64,000 bases of DNA, from contig NZ_CP183835.1 of assembly GCF_049675895.1 (NCBI RefSeq), positions 1 through 64,000 of the forward strand, written 5' to 3'. Under the pieces are notes generated by a model. That model was not told where the DNA came from. It did no database searches and was given only the letters and a program-made list of their open reading frames with translations. Origin of the DNA: Ampullimonas aquatilis. Its GTDB lineage: Bacteria; Pseudomonadota; Gammaproteobacteria; Burkholderiales; Burkholderiaceae_D. The translations under genes were made by a program, and so were the position numbers. Positions 36,254 to 46,037 of the stretch are shown here, piece by piece (the stretch's first letter is position 1; every line of letters starts with the position of its first letter).

Positions 36254-37021
36254 ATGACCCCTATTACACTTAACAACGAAACAAGCGCGTACAAAGAAGC
36301 CATGAATTGGGAATCTGATAAAGCGGCGAGAAGCATGAAATCTGAGCGCCGCGCTTGGTGGGTTGCTGGCATTGCATCAACACTCGCCATTGTGTCGGTG
36401 ATTGGAATTGCCACGCTCGCACCTTTTCGTACTATCGTCCCGCATCTGTACATCATGGACAAAGCGACAGGCAATATTGAGCTAGTTAATGCACTGGACA
36501 ACCGAAGTACTGTAGGCTATCAGGAACTCGAAGATAAGTATTGGGCAAAAAAATACATTACGTATCGCGAGTCGTATTACTACACATTACTACAGTCAGA
36601 CTATGACAATGTTTTGGCATTGAGCACCCCCGAGATCGGCCAGGACTACGCCAAGCTCTATGATGGCAACAATGCAAGAGACAAGAAATATGGCGCCAAC
36701 ACAGAAATCAAGATCAACGTGATTAGCGTTTCATTGAATCACGACGATGTGAGTACTAAAGCCATTGTCCGTTTCGAAAAGACGATTAAACGCGCAAATA
36801 TGGACAACACAGAACCGCCCAATGTTTATGTTGCCACTATTGCGTATAAGTATGAGCCTTCCATGTTTGGAAAAGAGAAAGACTTGATCATGAACCCACT
36901 TGGCTACAAAGTAGTCGGGTATCGAGTTGACTCTGAGCTTTCTCGTCCTACTGTTTCAGCCCAACAACCCACAAGCGGCGCTAATACAACTAGCACCGTG
37001 CCTGCCGTGGAAACTCGATAA
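36254..37021 (+). CDS. virB8: VirB8-like inner-membrane assembly protein
   Basis: This 255-residue protein has a short cytoplasmic N-terminus, one transmembrane helix (WWVAGIASTLAIVSVIGIATLAP) and a periplasmic NTF2-like domain (KYWAKKYITYRESYYYTLLQ, NPLGYKVVGYRVD). These are defining VirB8 features. It nucleates the inner-membrane complex and contacts VirB9 and VirB10. It overlaps virB9 by 1 bp (TAATG). Confidence 0.93.
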   Translation: MTPITLNNETSAYKEAMNWESDKAARSMKSERRAWWVAGIASTLAIVSVIGIATLAPFRTIVPHLYIMDKATGNIELVNALDNRSTVGYQELEDKYWAKKYITYRESYYYTLLQSDYDNVLALSTPEIGQDYAKLYDGNNARDKKYGANTEIKINVISVSLNHDDVSTKAIVRFEKTIKRANMDNTEPPNVYVATIAYKYEPSMFGKEKDLIMNPLGYKVVGYRVDSELSRPTVSAQQPTSGANTTSTVPAVETR

Positions 37022-37914
37022 TGCGCCTAACCAATTCAACTATCACTAAAAAGCATGCCTACTTAGCATTTATGCTGAGTTGCCATATACACGGTCATGC
37101 CGCTGAAATACCAGAGCCTAGCGATCTCGATCCCCGAGTTCGGTACATTACCTATAAGCGTGATGAGGTTGCCGTCATCAAGGTACGACGCGGTTCAGTG
37201 ACAAGAATTGTGCTCAAGGACGATGAAAAAATCGTTTTGTCTGCGTCAGGTTTTGCTGCTGATTGTGGTAAGGAAACTGTTGAATGGTGTATCAGGGCTG
37301 ACGTTGATAGCAATCAAATATGGGTCAAGCCAAAGGATGGCGCGACAACTAACAATCTAGAAGTTAAAACAAATCAACGAGACTACAGCTTTGAATTTAA
37401 TGTGCTGGATGATGCGCCAAATGGTCGCAAACCTGGAGAAAAGAACTTTGCAGGACAGCCTATGTTTCGGGTTATTTACCGTTTTCCGGCCGCAATACCA
37501 ATTGCAAATAGCCTAATTGGTGTCAACCCGGTCACGAATGACAAAACCAGTGTTGATCAACGCATTTCTCTGGATAAACCAAAGCCACGCAACACAAAGT
37601 ACTCGATGCAAGTACTCGAAGGTGGGGAAGAAATCACACCGGCTATGGTGTTTGATGATGGGACATTCACGTATTTCAGATTCCCCGCCAATCGTGAAAT
37701 TCCTTCGATTTATTACATTTCCCCCAATGAAGAGGAAAACAGAATCAATTTCCACATGGAGGGTGATTTAGCAGTTGTAGAAAGAATGGGAAGGCGCTTT
37801 GTCTTAAGACTTGGAAAAGCTGTAGTAGGCATCTGGAACGATGATTTTGACAGTTATGGAGTCGAGCCAATACATGGCACGAATGTTCCTGGCGTGAACC
37901 GTACAGTCAAATAA
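37021..37914 (+). CDS. virB9: VirB9-like outer-membrane core protein
   Basis: This 297-residue secreted protein has a hydrophobic leader. It shows the VirB9 N-terminal pattern (DPRVRYITYKRDEVAVIKVRRGSVT) and the C-terminal pattern that ends with FVLRLGKAVVGIWNDDFDSY and binds VirB7. It is part of the outer-membrane core with VirB7 and VirB10. One cysteine pair (DCGKETVEWC) could form a disulfide. Confidence 0.93.
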   Translation: MRLTNSTITKKHAYLAFMLSCHIHGHAAEIPEPSDLDPRVRYITYKRDEVAVIKVRRGSVTRIVLKDDEKIVLSASGFAADCGKETVEWCIRADVDSNQIWVKPKDGATTNNLEVKTNQRDYSFEFNVLDDAPNGRKPGEKNFAGQPMFRVIYRFPAAIPIANSLIGVNPVTNDKTSVDQRISLDKPKPRNTKYSMQVLEGGEEITPAMVFDDGTFTYFRFPANREIPSIYYISPNEEENRINFHMEGDLAVVERMGRRFVLRLGKAVVGIWNDDFDSYGVEPIHGTNVPGVNRTVK

Positions 37915-37923
37915 GGCGAAAAC

Positions 37924-39288
37924 ATGGAAGCTAAAAATACAATTAACGAACACCCTGCGCCAGCGTTAAATTCAATTGTTTCAGTTAATACTCGTGGGGG
38001 CGAATCAACTAACTGGATGTCGAAAGCCATTTTTATTTTCATGGTAGTGGCAATCATCGTACTTGCTTCAATTTTTGGATTTAACAAATACCGGAAAGAA
38101 AAAAAAGCAGAAGAGAACAAGGTCGCAGAACAGCAAAAGAAAGAACAAAACCCATCTGCAAGTGCTACTGGCCGCAGAATCTTCGATACTGACCCACCCC
38201 CATTACCGCCAGGTAGTCAGTCATCTTCGCAAAACGGGACACAAATAGCACAAGGCGCGGACTGTACTGATGGGTCAGTTTCCTCCATATTATTATCCAA
38301 TGATGGAAGCCCTGTTAAGGCTGCAAGTGGTGTCCCGATGAGGGTCTGTAAAGATGGACACATTATAAATCCGAACAATCCGGCTACAACAACGCCAACA
38401 ACCTCCACTAATACGCAACCAACTATTAGCCGTTACTCAGGCGATGTCATTATTCCCGCAGCCAACACTGCAATGTTAGCGACAGGCGCCGCCACGTCTA
38501 ACGGATACAACCCGATGGCGATGCTTGCCCAATCTTTGAGCGCCAATCAAATGAATGGCCGCGGCATGATGCCCACCGGCTTATACCAATCACCGTTGCC
38601 GCAGAATGCACAACCACCAGCCAGCATTCCTAATCCACAAGGCGCTATCGGGCCACTATTGCAAGGCAACCAAACGGAAAAAGTTTCAGCGACAAAACTG
38701 GGTGACAGGAACATGATCTTGCCGAAAGGCAGAACGATTGACTGTTCACTTTCTACCAGAGTCATCAGCGAAGTATCAGGCATGGCAACGTGTGTTTTAA
38801 CCGCCAACGTCTACAGCGATAACGGCAAAATCCTGCTACTCGAAAGAGGATCAGAAGCGGTCGGAGACTACACGGCCATGATGAGCCCAGGCCAAAGGCG
38901 CTTATTCTTGTTATGGACACGCATTAAAACGCCCGCGGGCATCATTATCAACCTCAACTCACCCGCAGCAGACGGATTAGGCACAATGGGGTTGGACGGC
39001 TATTTAGATAATCGCTGGACAGAGCGTATCGGTGCGGCATTTCTATTAAGTTTTGTGCAGGATTTTATTAAGTACGAAACTGCAAAATCTTCTAATAATA
39101 CTGGCAATGGTGGCGGCACCAATATCTACCAAAATAGCGCACAGACCGGCCAGAGCATCGCACAACAAGTGCTTGCCAACACTATCAATATCAAACCTAC
39201 ACTTTATAAAAACCAAGGCGACAGAGTAGAAATCTTTGTTGCTCGTGATTTAGATTTTTCAACTGTATATGCACTCAGAGCCGATTAA
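37924..39288 (+). CDS. virB10: VirB10/TrbI-like energy-sensing core protein
   Basis: This 454-residue protein has a cytoplasmic N-terminus and a transmembrane helix (AIFIFMVVAIIVLASIFGF). A charged and Pro/Ser-rich linker of about 200 residues follows, then the TrbI domain (KGRTIDCSLSTRVISEVSGM, LLERGSEAVGDYTAMMSPGQ, GLDGYLDNRWTERIGAAFLL). It spans both membranes and gates the outer-membrane channel. Length and domain order are standard. Confidence 0.94.
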   Translation: MEAKNTINEHPAPALNSIVSVNTRGGESTNWMSKAIFIFMVVAIIVLASIFGFNKYRKEKKAEENKVAEQQKKEQNPSASATGRRIFDTDPPPLPPGSQSSSQNGTQIAQGADCTDGSVSSILLSNDGSPVKAASGVPMRVCKDGHIINPNNPATTTPTTSTNTQPTISRYSGDVIIPAANTAMLATGAATSNGYNPMAMLAQSLSANQMNGRGMMPTGLYQSPLPQNAQPPASIPNPQGAIGPLLQGNQTEKVSATKLGDRNMILPKGRTIDCSLSTRVISEVSGMATCVLTANVYSDNGKILLLERGSEAVGDYTAMMSPGQRRLFLLWTRIKTPAGIIINLNSPAADGLGTMGLDGYLDNRWTERIGAAFLLSFVQDFIKYETAKSSNNTGNGGGTNIYQNSAQTGQSIAQQVLANTINIKPTLYKNQGDRVEIFVARDLDFSTVYALRAD

Positions 39289-39289
39289 C

Positions 39290-40384
39290 ATGATGCAAGA
39301 TGGCGCAATGGTGCGCGAACTCCTCCGCCCATTAGAAAAATTCTTCAACATCCCAGGCGTGACGGAGATCTGCATCAATCGCCCCGGCGAAGTCTGGACG
39401 GAGGCCGGACCAAGCTGGGAACGACACGATACGCCCGAACTCGACTTTAACCAATGCAATTCATTAGCAAAGGCTGTTGCGAGCCATACTGAACAAATAT
39501 TGGATCAGGATCATCCAATATTATCGGCACAACTGCCAGGCGGTCAGCGAATTCAGATTTGCATACCTCCCATCACGGAGAGGGGAGTGATTAGCATGAC
39601 AATCAGGATACCCGACCCGACTAACCGCACCCTCGATCAATATACCAAGTCAGGATTCTTTTCTCAATATCGATGGGCGTTACCCCAAAACTATGAAAGT
39701 AGAAAAAGTGAATTGCGCGAAGAAGATCAGGTACTAGTCGAAAACCTGAGAAGCGGCAGGTTTGAAGATTTCATCAAATTAGCTGTTGCACGTAAGAAAA
39801 ATATCGCCGTTGTCGGTGATACCGGGTCAGGCAAAACCACGTTTATGAAAACGATATGCCAAGAGATTCCTACTGACAATCGAATCATCACGATTGAAGA
39901 TGTTCGTGAAATTTATTTGCCTAGGCATGGGAATGTCAGTCATCTAACCTATTCGCAAGGCGGGCAGGGCGCTGAGTCGGTGACTCCGGCCAAGCTAATT
40001 ATTAGTTGCATGAGGATGAAGCCTGATCGCGTTTTACTTGCCGAATTGCGGGGTAGTGAAGCTTTCGATTTTCTGAAATTATTAACAACTGGTCATAGCG
40101 GCGCAATCACATCCTATCATGCAGAATCCTGTGCGTTGGCTGCTGAACGATTTGTCTTTATGGCAAAAGAGCATGACCACGCACAAATTTATGACGCCGA
40201 TTCTTTAAAAAGACTTATCAAGCTCACAATCGATGTAATTATTCACATCGAGGTTGTGAGAGTCTACGACGAAAAGGGCAATCCACTTAGAAAAGACCGA
40301 TTCATCAGCGAAATCAGTTTTGATCCAGTGGGGAAATTAAAAGAGCAATTTGGAGAAGGCCGCGTCTACAAGGCAGGATCATGA
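39290..40384 (+). CDS. virB11: VirB11 secretion ATPase
   Basis: This is a 364-residue hexameric ATPase if it starts at ATG 39290, one base after the virB10 stop. An in-frame ATG at 39269 would overlap virB10 by 20 bp and is less likely. Walker A is AVVGDTGSGKTTFMKT; the Asp-box region is ITIEDVREIYLPRHGN, Walker B MKPDRVLLAELRGSEA and the His box TTGHSGAITSYHAES. It switches the machine between pilus assembly and substrate transfer. It overlaps virD4 by 4 bp. Confidence 0.94.
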   Translation: MMQDGAMVRELLRPLEKFFNIPGVTEICINRPGEVWTEAGPSWERHDTPELDFNQCNSLAKAVASHTEQILDQDHPILSAQLPGGQRIQICIPPITERGVISMTIRIPDPTNRTLDQYTKSGFFSQYRWALPQNYESRKSELREEDQVLVENLRSGRFEDFIKLAVARKKNIAVVGDTGSGKTTFMKTICQEIPTDNRIITIEDVREIYLPRHGNVSHLTYSQGGQGAESVTPAKLIISCMRMKPDRVLLAELRGSEAFDFLKLLTTGHSGAITSYHAESCALAAERFVFMAKEHDHAQIYDADSLKRLIKLTIDVIIHIEVVRVYDEKGNPLRKDRFISEISFDPVGKLKEQFGEGRVYKAGS

Positions 40385-42477
40385 AAGCAAAAAATATATT
40401 TGCGGTGTTTGGCATTCTTTTCGTAATTTCAGTCGGTCTGATACTGTCTGACTACTTGGCAGGGTACTTTTATTACTTTGTGAATAAAAGCTGGCCGGTG
40501 GATGTTAGCCTTGAAACATGGCCGAAGTATTACCACTTCTATTCGGATGATGTGATACAGGGCAAACGGTTAAAAATTGCCGCAGGACTAGGGCTTTTTA
40601 GCACTTTTGTTTTACCTTTTTTGATTTACCTTTCGACCATTCAAAAAGGGCGGTCGTTGCATGGGGATGCAAGCTTTGCCAACATCAGCCAAATCAAAAA
40701 AAGCGGATTAATGGGTGACGAAGGCATTATTGTTGGCAAGTACGATAATCAGTATTTGCAGTTCGCGGGTCAGCAATCAGTCTTATTGATCGCACCTACT
40801 CGGTCAGGAAAAGGCGTCAGCATTGTTATCCCCAATTTATTAAACTTTCCAGATTCGATCGTTTGTTTTGACATTAAATCTGAAAACTTCTTATACACAT
40901 CTGGATTCCGAGCAAAACACGGCCAGCAGGTATTTTTGTTTAGTCCGTTTGATGATGAAGGCAAGGGGCATCGTTGGAACCCGTTCGATTTAGTAAGCCG
41001 TTCAATTACAAAACGATCTAGTGACATTGCCGCGATTGCCCAGGTGTTTTACCCGAATGGGGGAGGCAAAGATGATAAAGACGGTTTTTGGAATGATCAA
41101 GCCAGAAACTTATTCCTAGGACTTGCCTTGTACTTATTGGACACACCAGAAAAGCCCTTTACGCTGGGTGAAATACTGCGGCAGGGTACAGGTGATGGGC
41201 GTCCAGCGCGAGATTATATTCAGCACCTCATTAGAAGTCGATTAGATTCTGGTGAACCGTTAAGCGATGAGTGCCAGAGCGCCCTAAATCGTTTCTGTGC
41301 TGGCTCAGATAATACGATCGCCAATATCCAAGCTAGTTTTCTCGCACCATTGACGATTTTCGCTAATGTTTTAGTCGATGCCGCGACTTCGGCCAGCGAC
41401 TTTGATATATCTCAGGTGCGCAAGCAGCGCATGACTATCTATGTTGGCATTCAGCCGAACCGCCTTGGCGATGCCAGGGTTCTAGTCAATCTATTCTTTT
41501 CACAGCTCATCAATCACAACCTCGAACTACCCCAAAAAAACAAAGACCTGAAATACCAATGCTTAACTATATTTGATGAATTCACCTCCATTGGCAGGCT
41601 TGCCATTATTCCTCAGACTATCGGGTTTACAGCGGGCTACAACATGCGCTTGTTGACTGTTTGCCAAAGCATTGCACAGTTAGAAGCCACCTACGGTAAA
41701 GAAGACACTCGAACACTCACTACCAACCATGCGCTACAGATTGTGTTCCCGCCTAAAGAACAAAAGGACGCGAACGAATACTCTGAAATGCTCGGCTATC
41801 TTACGGAAAAGGCCACATCACGCGGGATCAGTAGAACGCGAGGATGGGGGGGGAATGGCTCAACAAGTGAAAACGTGTCAGACCAAAGAAGGGCATTGAT
41901 GCTACCGCAAGAACTGCGTGAAATGCCGCAGGATCAATCTATTTTGCTGCTGGAAAATACCAAACCAATTCTTTGCAATAAGGGCTTCTTTTATAAAAAC
42001 AATGTCTTTATTAATCGGCTTCGCGGAGTCAGCCAGTACTTATCACAGTTGAGAACCACCGTACCAAATCAAAATGAATTGGAACACGCAGCCTTTGTAG
42101 AAAGCGACCTTTCTTCACCAGTCCCCGTTTATGACGTGGCCTTATTTACTGCAAAGGCAGAGAAAAGAATTAGGGTATTGAAAGACGATGAGGCGATTGA
42201 CTTAAGCAAACTGGCAATTGACATACCCACTATTGCCCCCCTAGATAAGAGTGAGGCAAGCCATGAAGCCTTGACAGAGTTAGTCAATGACTTCTTTGAA
42301 CAAATTGGCGTCGATGCCAATCAAGATACGTTCTCTTTTGAAATCAAAGATGAAATAGCTGCAACCCAAGATGATGGCGGGACAATCGAATGGTCAGGCA
42401 GCACAGCATTTCTACCGGCATCGTTACATCCATTAAATCCGAGTGCTATTGATCTCTCAGTCTTAGACGAAAACTAA
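40381..42477 (+). CDS. virD4: VirD4 coupling protein
   Basis: This 698-residue AAA+ DNA pump links the relaxosome to the channel. It has two N-terminal transmembrane segments, Walker A in LIAPTRSGKGVSIVIPNLL (near residue 140) and Walker B in CLTIFDEFTSIGRL. It also has the conserved TraG/VirD4 blocks KSENFLYTSGFR and GYNMRLLTVCQSIAQLEATYG. The acidic C-terminal tail of about 130 residues may bind substrate. Presence of VirD4 together with a relaxase shows the system is conjugative. Confidence 0.95.
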   Translation: MKAKNIFAVFGILFVISVGLILSDYLAGYFYYFVNKSWPVDVSLETWPKYYHFYSDDVIQGKRLKIAAGLGLFSTFVLPFLIYLSTIQKGRSLHGDASFANISQIKKSGLMGDEGIIVGKYDNQYLQFAGQQSVLLIAPTRSGKGVSIVIPNLLNFPDSIVCFDIKSENFLYTSGFRAKHGQQVFLFSPFDDEGKGHRWNPFDLVSRSITKRSSDIAAIAQVFYPNGGGKDDKDGFWNDQARNLFLGLALYLLDTPEKPFTLGEILRQGTGDGRPARDYIQHLIRSRLDSGEPLSDECQSALNRFCAGSDNTIANIQASFLAPLTIFANVLVDAATSASDFDISQVRKQRMTIYVGIQPNRLGDARVLVNLFFSQLINHNLELPQKNKDLKYQCLTIFDEFTSIGRLAIIPQTIGFTAGYNMRLLTVCQSIAQLEATYGKEDTRTLTTNHALQIVFPPKEQKDANEYSEMLGYLTEKATSRGISRTRGWGGNGSTSENVSDQRRALMLPQELREMPQDQSILLLENTKPILCNKGFFYKNNVFINRLRGVSQYLSQLRTTVPNQNELEHAAFVESDLSSPVPVYDVALFTAKAEKRIRVLKDDEAIDLSKLAIDIPTIAPLDKSEASHEALTELVNDFFEQIGVDANQDTFSFEIKDEIAATQDDGGTIEWSGSTAFLPASLHPLNPSAIDLSVLDEN

Positions 42478-42489
42478 AAAAGGTCGAAT

Positions 42490-43308
42490 ATGAAAAAAAT
42501 GATATTAGTTAGTTTATTAGCAACGACCGTATTTAGCGGTTGTGGTTCAGCACCCAAAGCAGTTATTCCCGACGGTAGCAATCGAATTCCTATCAATCAG
42601 GAACGCGAACTAGATTCACTGCAAACCAGAAACAAGCAAGAAATTCAATTCGAGCGAGACAAAACCATTTATGAAAGACAGATTGAGGCTTTAACCCGTC
42701 AAGTTGAATCTGTTAAGCAAGCCTTAATCACGATGCAGATGAACTTAGAAAATAACTTTTATAGTCGTGATGGCAAGCGCAAAGCGGCGACGGCCATCCA
42801 TGCGCAAGAAGTCCAAAAAATAGCCGACGAGAACTATGATAAAGCCTATCTATTGCAACAGCGCGGCAACGCCAAAATCATTCAGAGCGAGGCACCAAGA
42901 GCAGCACCAGGAATCATTAACACGCCACAAATAGCCAGTTTTGAGCAAACAGGCAATACATCAATTTTCCGTTTCTTCTACGGTACAGGCAAATCAGATT
43001 TACCACTTACACCAGAAAATCAGAACAAGCTCATCGCAATGGCAAAACTGGCGACAGCCATTCAGATCAATGCTTATACAGATAGCGCCACTGACGATAG
43101 AACTAACCAAAATATCGCTAAATTGCGAAGTGATAAGGCAGCGAAATACTTAATTAGTCAAGGAATCAACAAAGACATTATTAATGCCAACTCATTTTCT
43201 TCTGGCTATTTCATTGTTGATAACAGCCCAGCCATCGGAAAACTGCTGAATCGTCGCACCGAGATTACCTTGACATTTAATGCCAGCAATAGCACAGCAG
43301 CAATGTGA
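42490..43308 (+). CDS. OmpA-like lipoprotein of the transfer operon
   Basis: This is a 272-residue lipoprotein (lipobox VFSGCGS). A coiled-coil stretch (residues about 35-85, rich in Glu/Gln/Arg) is followed by an OmpA-type peptidoglycan-binding domain: FFYGTGKSDLPLTPENQNKL, INAYTDSATDDRTNQNIAKLRSDKAAKYLISQGI and NRRTEITLTF. Such proteins anchor the envelope part of secretion systems to the cell wall. It sits 12 bp after virD4 and is probably part of the transfer operon. Confidence 0.82.
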   Translation: MKKMILVSLLATTVFSGCGSAPKAVIPDGSNRIPINQERELDSLQTRNKQEIQFERDKTIYERQIEALTRQVESVKQALITMQMNLENNFYSRDGKRKAATAIHAQEVQKIADENYDKAYLLQQRGNAKIIQSEAPRAAPGIINTPQIASFEQTGNTSIFRFFYGTGKSDLPLTPENQNKLIAMAKLATAIQINAYTDSATDDRTNQNIAKLRSDKAAKYLISQGINKDIINANSFSSGYFIVDNSPAIGKLLNRRTEITLTFNASNSTAAM

Positions 43309-43321
43309 ATAGGGGAACGAC

Positions 43322-44674
43322 ATGACAACAGAGAACTCAAGTAATAACGGCAACACCATCAAACCCGAAAGCAACACGCCGAACCAGGCCAGTACAGAAA
43401 CCAATAGTGATACACGACTGAGCGAGCTTGAAGCAAAGCTGAGAGCTGCACAAATACCGGAAAAAGGCTGGCAAGACCGTGATGATATTTCAGGTGTCAT
43501 GAGAGAGCTGGAACTACTTGCGGCCAAGAATTGGACTAAGGCTGCCGAGTTATGGGACAAGGTTGGTTCAAAAGATATTGATAAACCCGCCTTCATTGAT
43601 GGTGATGATATTTCACAAAAGGTACAAGAGACGCAAGTGAACCAGATTCGCGCCGAACAAATCTCTGAACCCCCTATCCAAGATGAAAAGTCTGATAAAA
43701 AGAACTTTGATGAAGTAGATTTAAAAACACCGGCGCACATCCTTAAGCGTTTTCTGCAAGCTGAAGATAAGTATTATTTTCGCGGGCGCGAAAATAATCT
43801 AGCCTTTGAAGATAAAGGCTCTAAGCTCGCGTCGAACAATAATGACCCTGATGTTATCAAAGCAATGGTTGATCTGGCCGAGGCAAAAGGATGGACTACC
43901 ATCAAGGTTAATGGATCGGAGGAATTCAAGCGCGAAGCTTGGTTGCAAGCCCAGTTAAGCGGTATTGAAGTCAAAGGATTCCGGCCTAAGAAAGTGGACA
44001 TTGCAAAGCTTAATGATTTATTGCAAGAGAAAGACCTAACCCAGCAAAAATCCGAGCAATCGATTAAGACAAACAAACCCCGAGAAAAGCAACCAATTGA
44101 CGAGCACTACAGCACGCTAACAACACGGCAAAAAGAAGTAATCGACACATTGCAAACCATCTTACGTGACCGAGGTGACTCAAACGAAGCGGTTCGTGAA
44201 GCCGCCGAAATAGCAGCACAGAAAATGCAAAACAATCGAGTCTATGTTGGCAAGTTAGTTGAGCACGGCATAGCACCCTACGACGACAAACCAGAAAATG
44301 GTGATAGCTATTTCATCAAAATCGCAACGGACTCAGGAGAGAAAAAGATTTGGGGCGTTGATCTCGAACGCTCATTATTTAAGAACCAAGTAAAGCCAGG
44401 AGAAGATGTTGTCCTATCCTATCAAGGACGGAGGGTTGTGCCACTTGTTAGCAAAGACGAGCATGGCGTAACTCAAAAGAGTGTTACTCGAAATACTTGG
44501 GATATTACTAAAGTCGATGAGCTACAAAAAGAAGTTGTCGAAAGAGCTAAAACCCAAGCTAAGAATGCCGAGAAAAGCCCGCTCATTAAAGTTTATGACC
44601 ACGAAGCACGCAAAGCCAACGACATAGTGCGTGATGTCGAGCGCACGAGAAACAAGGGCTTAGAGCGAGCATGA
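43322..44674 (+). CDS. LPD7-domain plasmid protein
   Basis: This is a 450-residue hydrophilic protein. Residues about 135-245 (YYFRGRENNLAFEDKGSKL, AMVDLAEAKGWTTIKVNGSEEFKREAWLQA, GIEVKGFRPKKVD) match the LPD7 domain found in large conjugative relaxases and primases. A second domain (YVGKLVEHGIAPYDDKPENG, WGVDLERSL) resembles the segment that often accompanies it. Here both occur without a relaxase domain. Palindrome site 2 lies inside the LPD7 coding part (YFRGRENN). A role in DNA processing during transfer is inferred. Confidence 0.72.
   Translation: MTTENSSNNGNTIKPESNTPNQASTETNSDTRLSELEAKLRAAQIPEKGWQDRDDISGVMRELELLAAKNWTKAAELWDKVGSKDIDKPAFIDGDDISQKVQETQVNQIRAEQISEPPIQDEKSDKKNFDEVDLKTPAHILKRFLQAEDKYYFRGRENNLAFEDKGSKLASNNNDPDVIKAMVDLAEAKGWTTIKVNGSEEFKREAWLQAQLSGIEVKGFRPKKVDIAKLNDLLQEKDLTQQKSEQSIKTNKPREKQPIDEHYSTLTTRQKEVIDTLQTILRDRGDSNEAVREAAEIAAQKMQNNRVYVGKLVEHGIAPYDDKPENGDSYFIKIATDSGEKKIWGVDLERSLFKNQVKPGEDVVLSYQGRRVVPLVSKDEHGVTQKSVTRNTWDITKVDELQKEVVERAKTQAKNAEKSPLIKVYDHEARKANDIVRDVERTRNKGLERA
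43777..43794. promoter_or_regulatory. Dispersed palindrome, site 2
   Basis: TTTTCGCGGGCGCGAAAA inside the LPD7-protein gene. Symmetry extends to 26 bp (43773-43798, ATTA...TAAT). It is the only copy that certainly lies within a gene, as some KorB and ParB sites do. Confidence 0.75.
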
Positions 44675-44701
44675 TTTGCTAATCACCGCGAAGAGATTAT
44701 C

Positions 44702-45928
44702 TTGAGTCATTTAAAACATTCCGCCTATCGAATTGAACGAGACATACTCGATCAAAACACCCTCAGTGAACAAGAGTTTCAGAGCAAACTAATACATGCT
44801 TATACCAAGAAAATTCGTCCTGTCTGCCTGTGCATTGATACAGGCATCCCCATGTACATTGCCAAAGTATCAGGTAAATTGCATATTAAGCGAATGCCCA
44901 ATACAGGCAGTCAACATCATAGTAATTGTCAGTCCTATGAGCCGCCAGCCGAACTGTCCGGTCTAGGACAGTTACTAGGTACGGCGATTCAAGAAGATGC
45001 GGAATCAGGGGCGATCACACTGAAACTTGACTATGCGTTGACGAAAGTAGCGGGCAGAGTTGCACCAGTTCCTTCCAGCGACGAGCCGGCAGACAGCGTG
45101 ACTACTGACGGCAACAAAATGACGATACTTTCGACACTTAATTTTCTGTGGGAGGAAGCGCAATTCAATCGCTGGACACCGGCGATGAAAGATAAGCGGA
45201 ACTGGTACGTTATCAGAAAATACTTAATTGAAGCCACACAGAACAAACATTCCAAGGGCACGGCACTTTCAAATATCATTTTTATACCCGAGACATTCAG
45301 GCTCGAAGAGAAGGACAATATCAGCCACAGGCGCAATGCGCTATTTACAAAAGTCATTGCACAAAAAGGCGGCGCACGTAGCCTGTTAATTGGTCTTGGC
45401 GATATTAAAGAAATTGGACAATCCCGTTATGGGTACAAAATAGTATTCAAGCAGCTTCCTGACTGCCCTTTTATGTTGAACGAAGACGTACACAAAAGGC
45501 TCAAGAAACGCTTTGAAAAAGAAATGGGACTATGGAATGCTTTGGACGACAGTAAGCTCATAGCCATTTTCACATTCAGCGTGAACGAAAACCTGATACC
45601 CAACATTGAGGAAATTGCACTGATGAATGTAACTGCTCAATGGATGCCCTTCGATAACATTTACGAAAAGCATTTGATTGACGCGATGACTAATCACAAC
45701 CGCCGTTTTATAAAAGGCGCACGTTATAACCAGTCCAAATTAACCCCAATGGCTACCCTAGTAGCAACTGACACGGCCAATAGCAGCACGGCAATGTATA
45801 TCATTCCACCTGGCAGCAGCGAAGCCTATCAAAGCTCACTCGATACGCTGATTAACGAAAGTGGGCTATCTAGCTGGGTTTGGCGAAGCGATCAAGACAA
45901 GATGCCAGCACTGCCTGAATTAGCATAA
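44702..45928 (+). CDS. DUF1173-like plasmid protein
   Basis: This is a 408-residue protein starting at TTG 44702 (aagaga upstream). The N-terminal block CLCIDTGIPMYIAKVSGKLH, KRMPNTGSQHHSNCQSYEPP looks like the cysteine/histidine motif of DUF1173 proteins, suggestive of zinc binding (C-x-C...H-x3-C). Further typical text is SYEPPAELSGLGQLLGTAIQ. These proteins occur on conjugative plasmids next to transfer genes; their function is unknown. It is the last gene of the long rightward run. Confidence 0.75.
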   Translation: MSHLKHSAYRIERDILDQNTLSEQEFQSKLIHAYTKKIRPVCLCIDTGIPMYIAKVSGKLHIKRMPNTGSQHHSNCQSYEPPAELSGLGQLLGTAIQEDAESGAITLKLDYALTKVAGRVAPVPSSDEPADSVTTDGNKMTILSTLNFLWEEAQFNRWTPAMKDKRNWYVIRKYLIEATQNKHSKGTALSNIIFIPETFRLEEKDNISHRRNALFTKVIAQKGGARSLLIGLGDIKEIGQSRYGYKIVFKQLPDCPFMLNEDVHKRLKKRFEKEMGLWNALDDSKLIAIFTFSVNENLIPNIEEIALMNVTAQWMPFDNIYEKHLIDAMTNHNRRFIKGARYNQSKLTPMATLVATDTANSSTAMYIIPPGSSEAYQSSLDTLINESGLSSWVWRSDQDKMPALPELA

Positions 45929-45952
45929 ACATTATTTGAACAGAGTTACAAA

Positions 45953-45974
45953 ATACTGTGTAAATACATAGTAT
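45953..45974. promoter_or_regulatory. LexA-box-like palindrome
   Basis: An almost perfect palindrome ATACT-G-TGTAAATACA-T-AGTAT contains CTGT-N8-ATAG, one base from the LexA consensus CTGT-N8-ACAG. It lies 64 bp upstream of the small membrane protein gene. A perfect LexA box elsewhere in the window (49964-49979) makes SOS control of this gene thinkable, but the mismatch is in a critical half-site. Confidence 0.35.
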
Positions 45975-46037
45975 CCTTGTAATACCAAATAGAACTTCAA
46001 GCGTTAATTAAAAATATTCAGACTGGCAGTGTACAAA

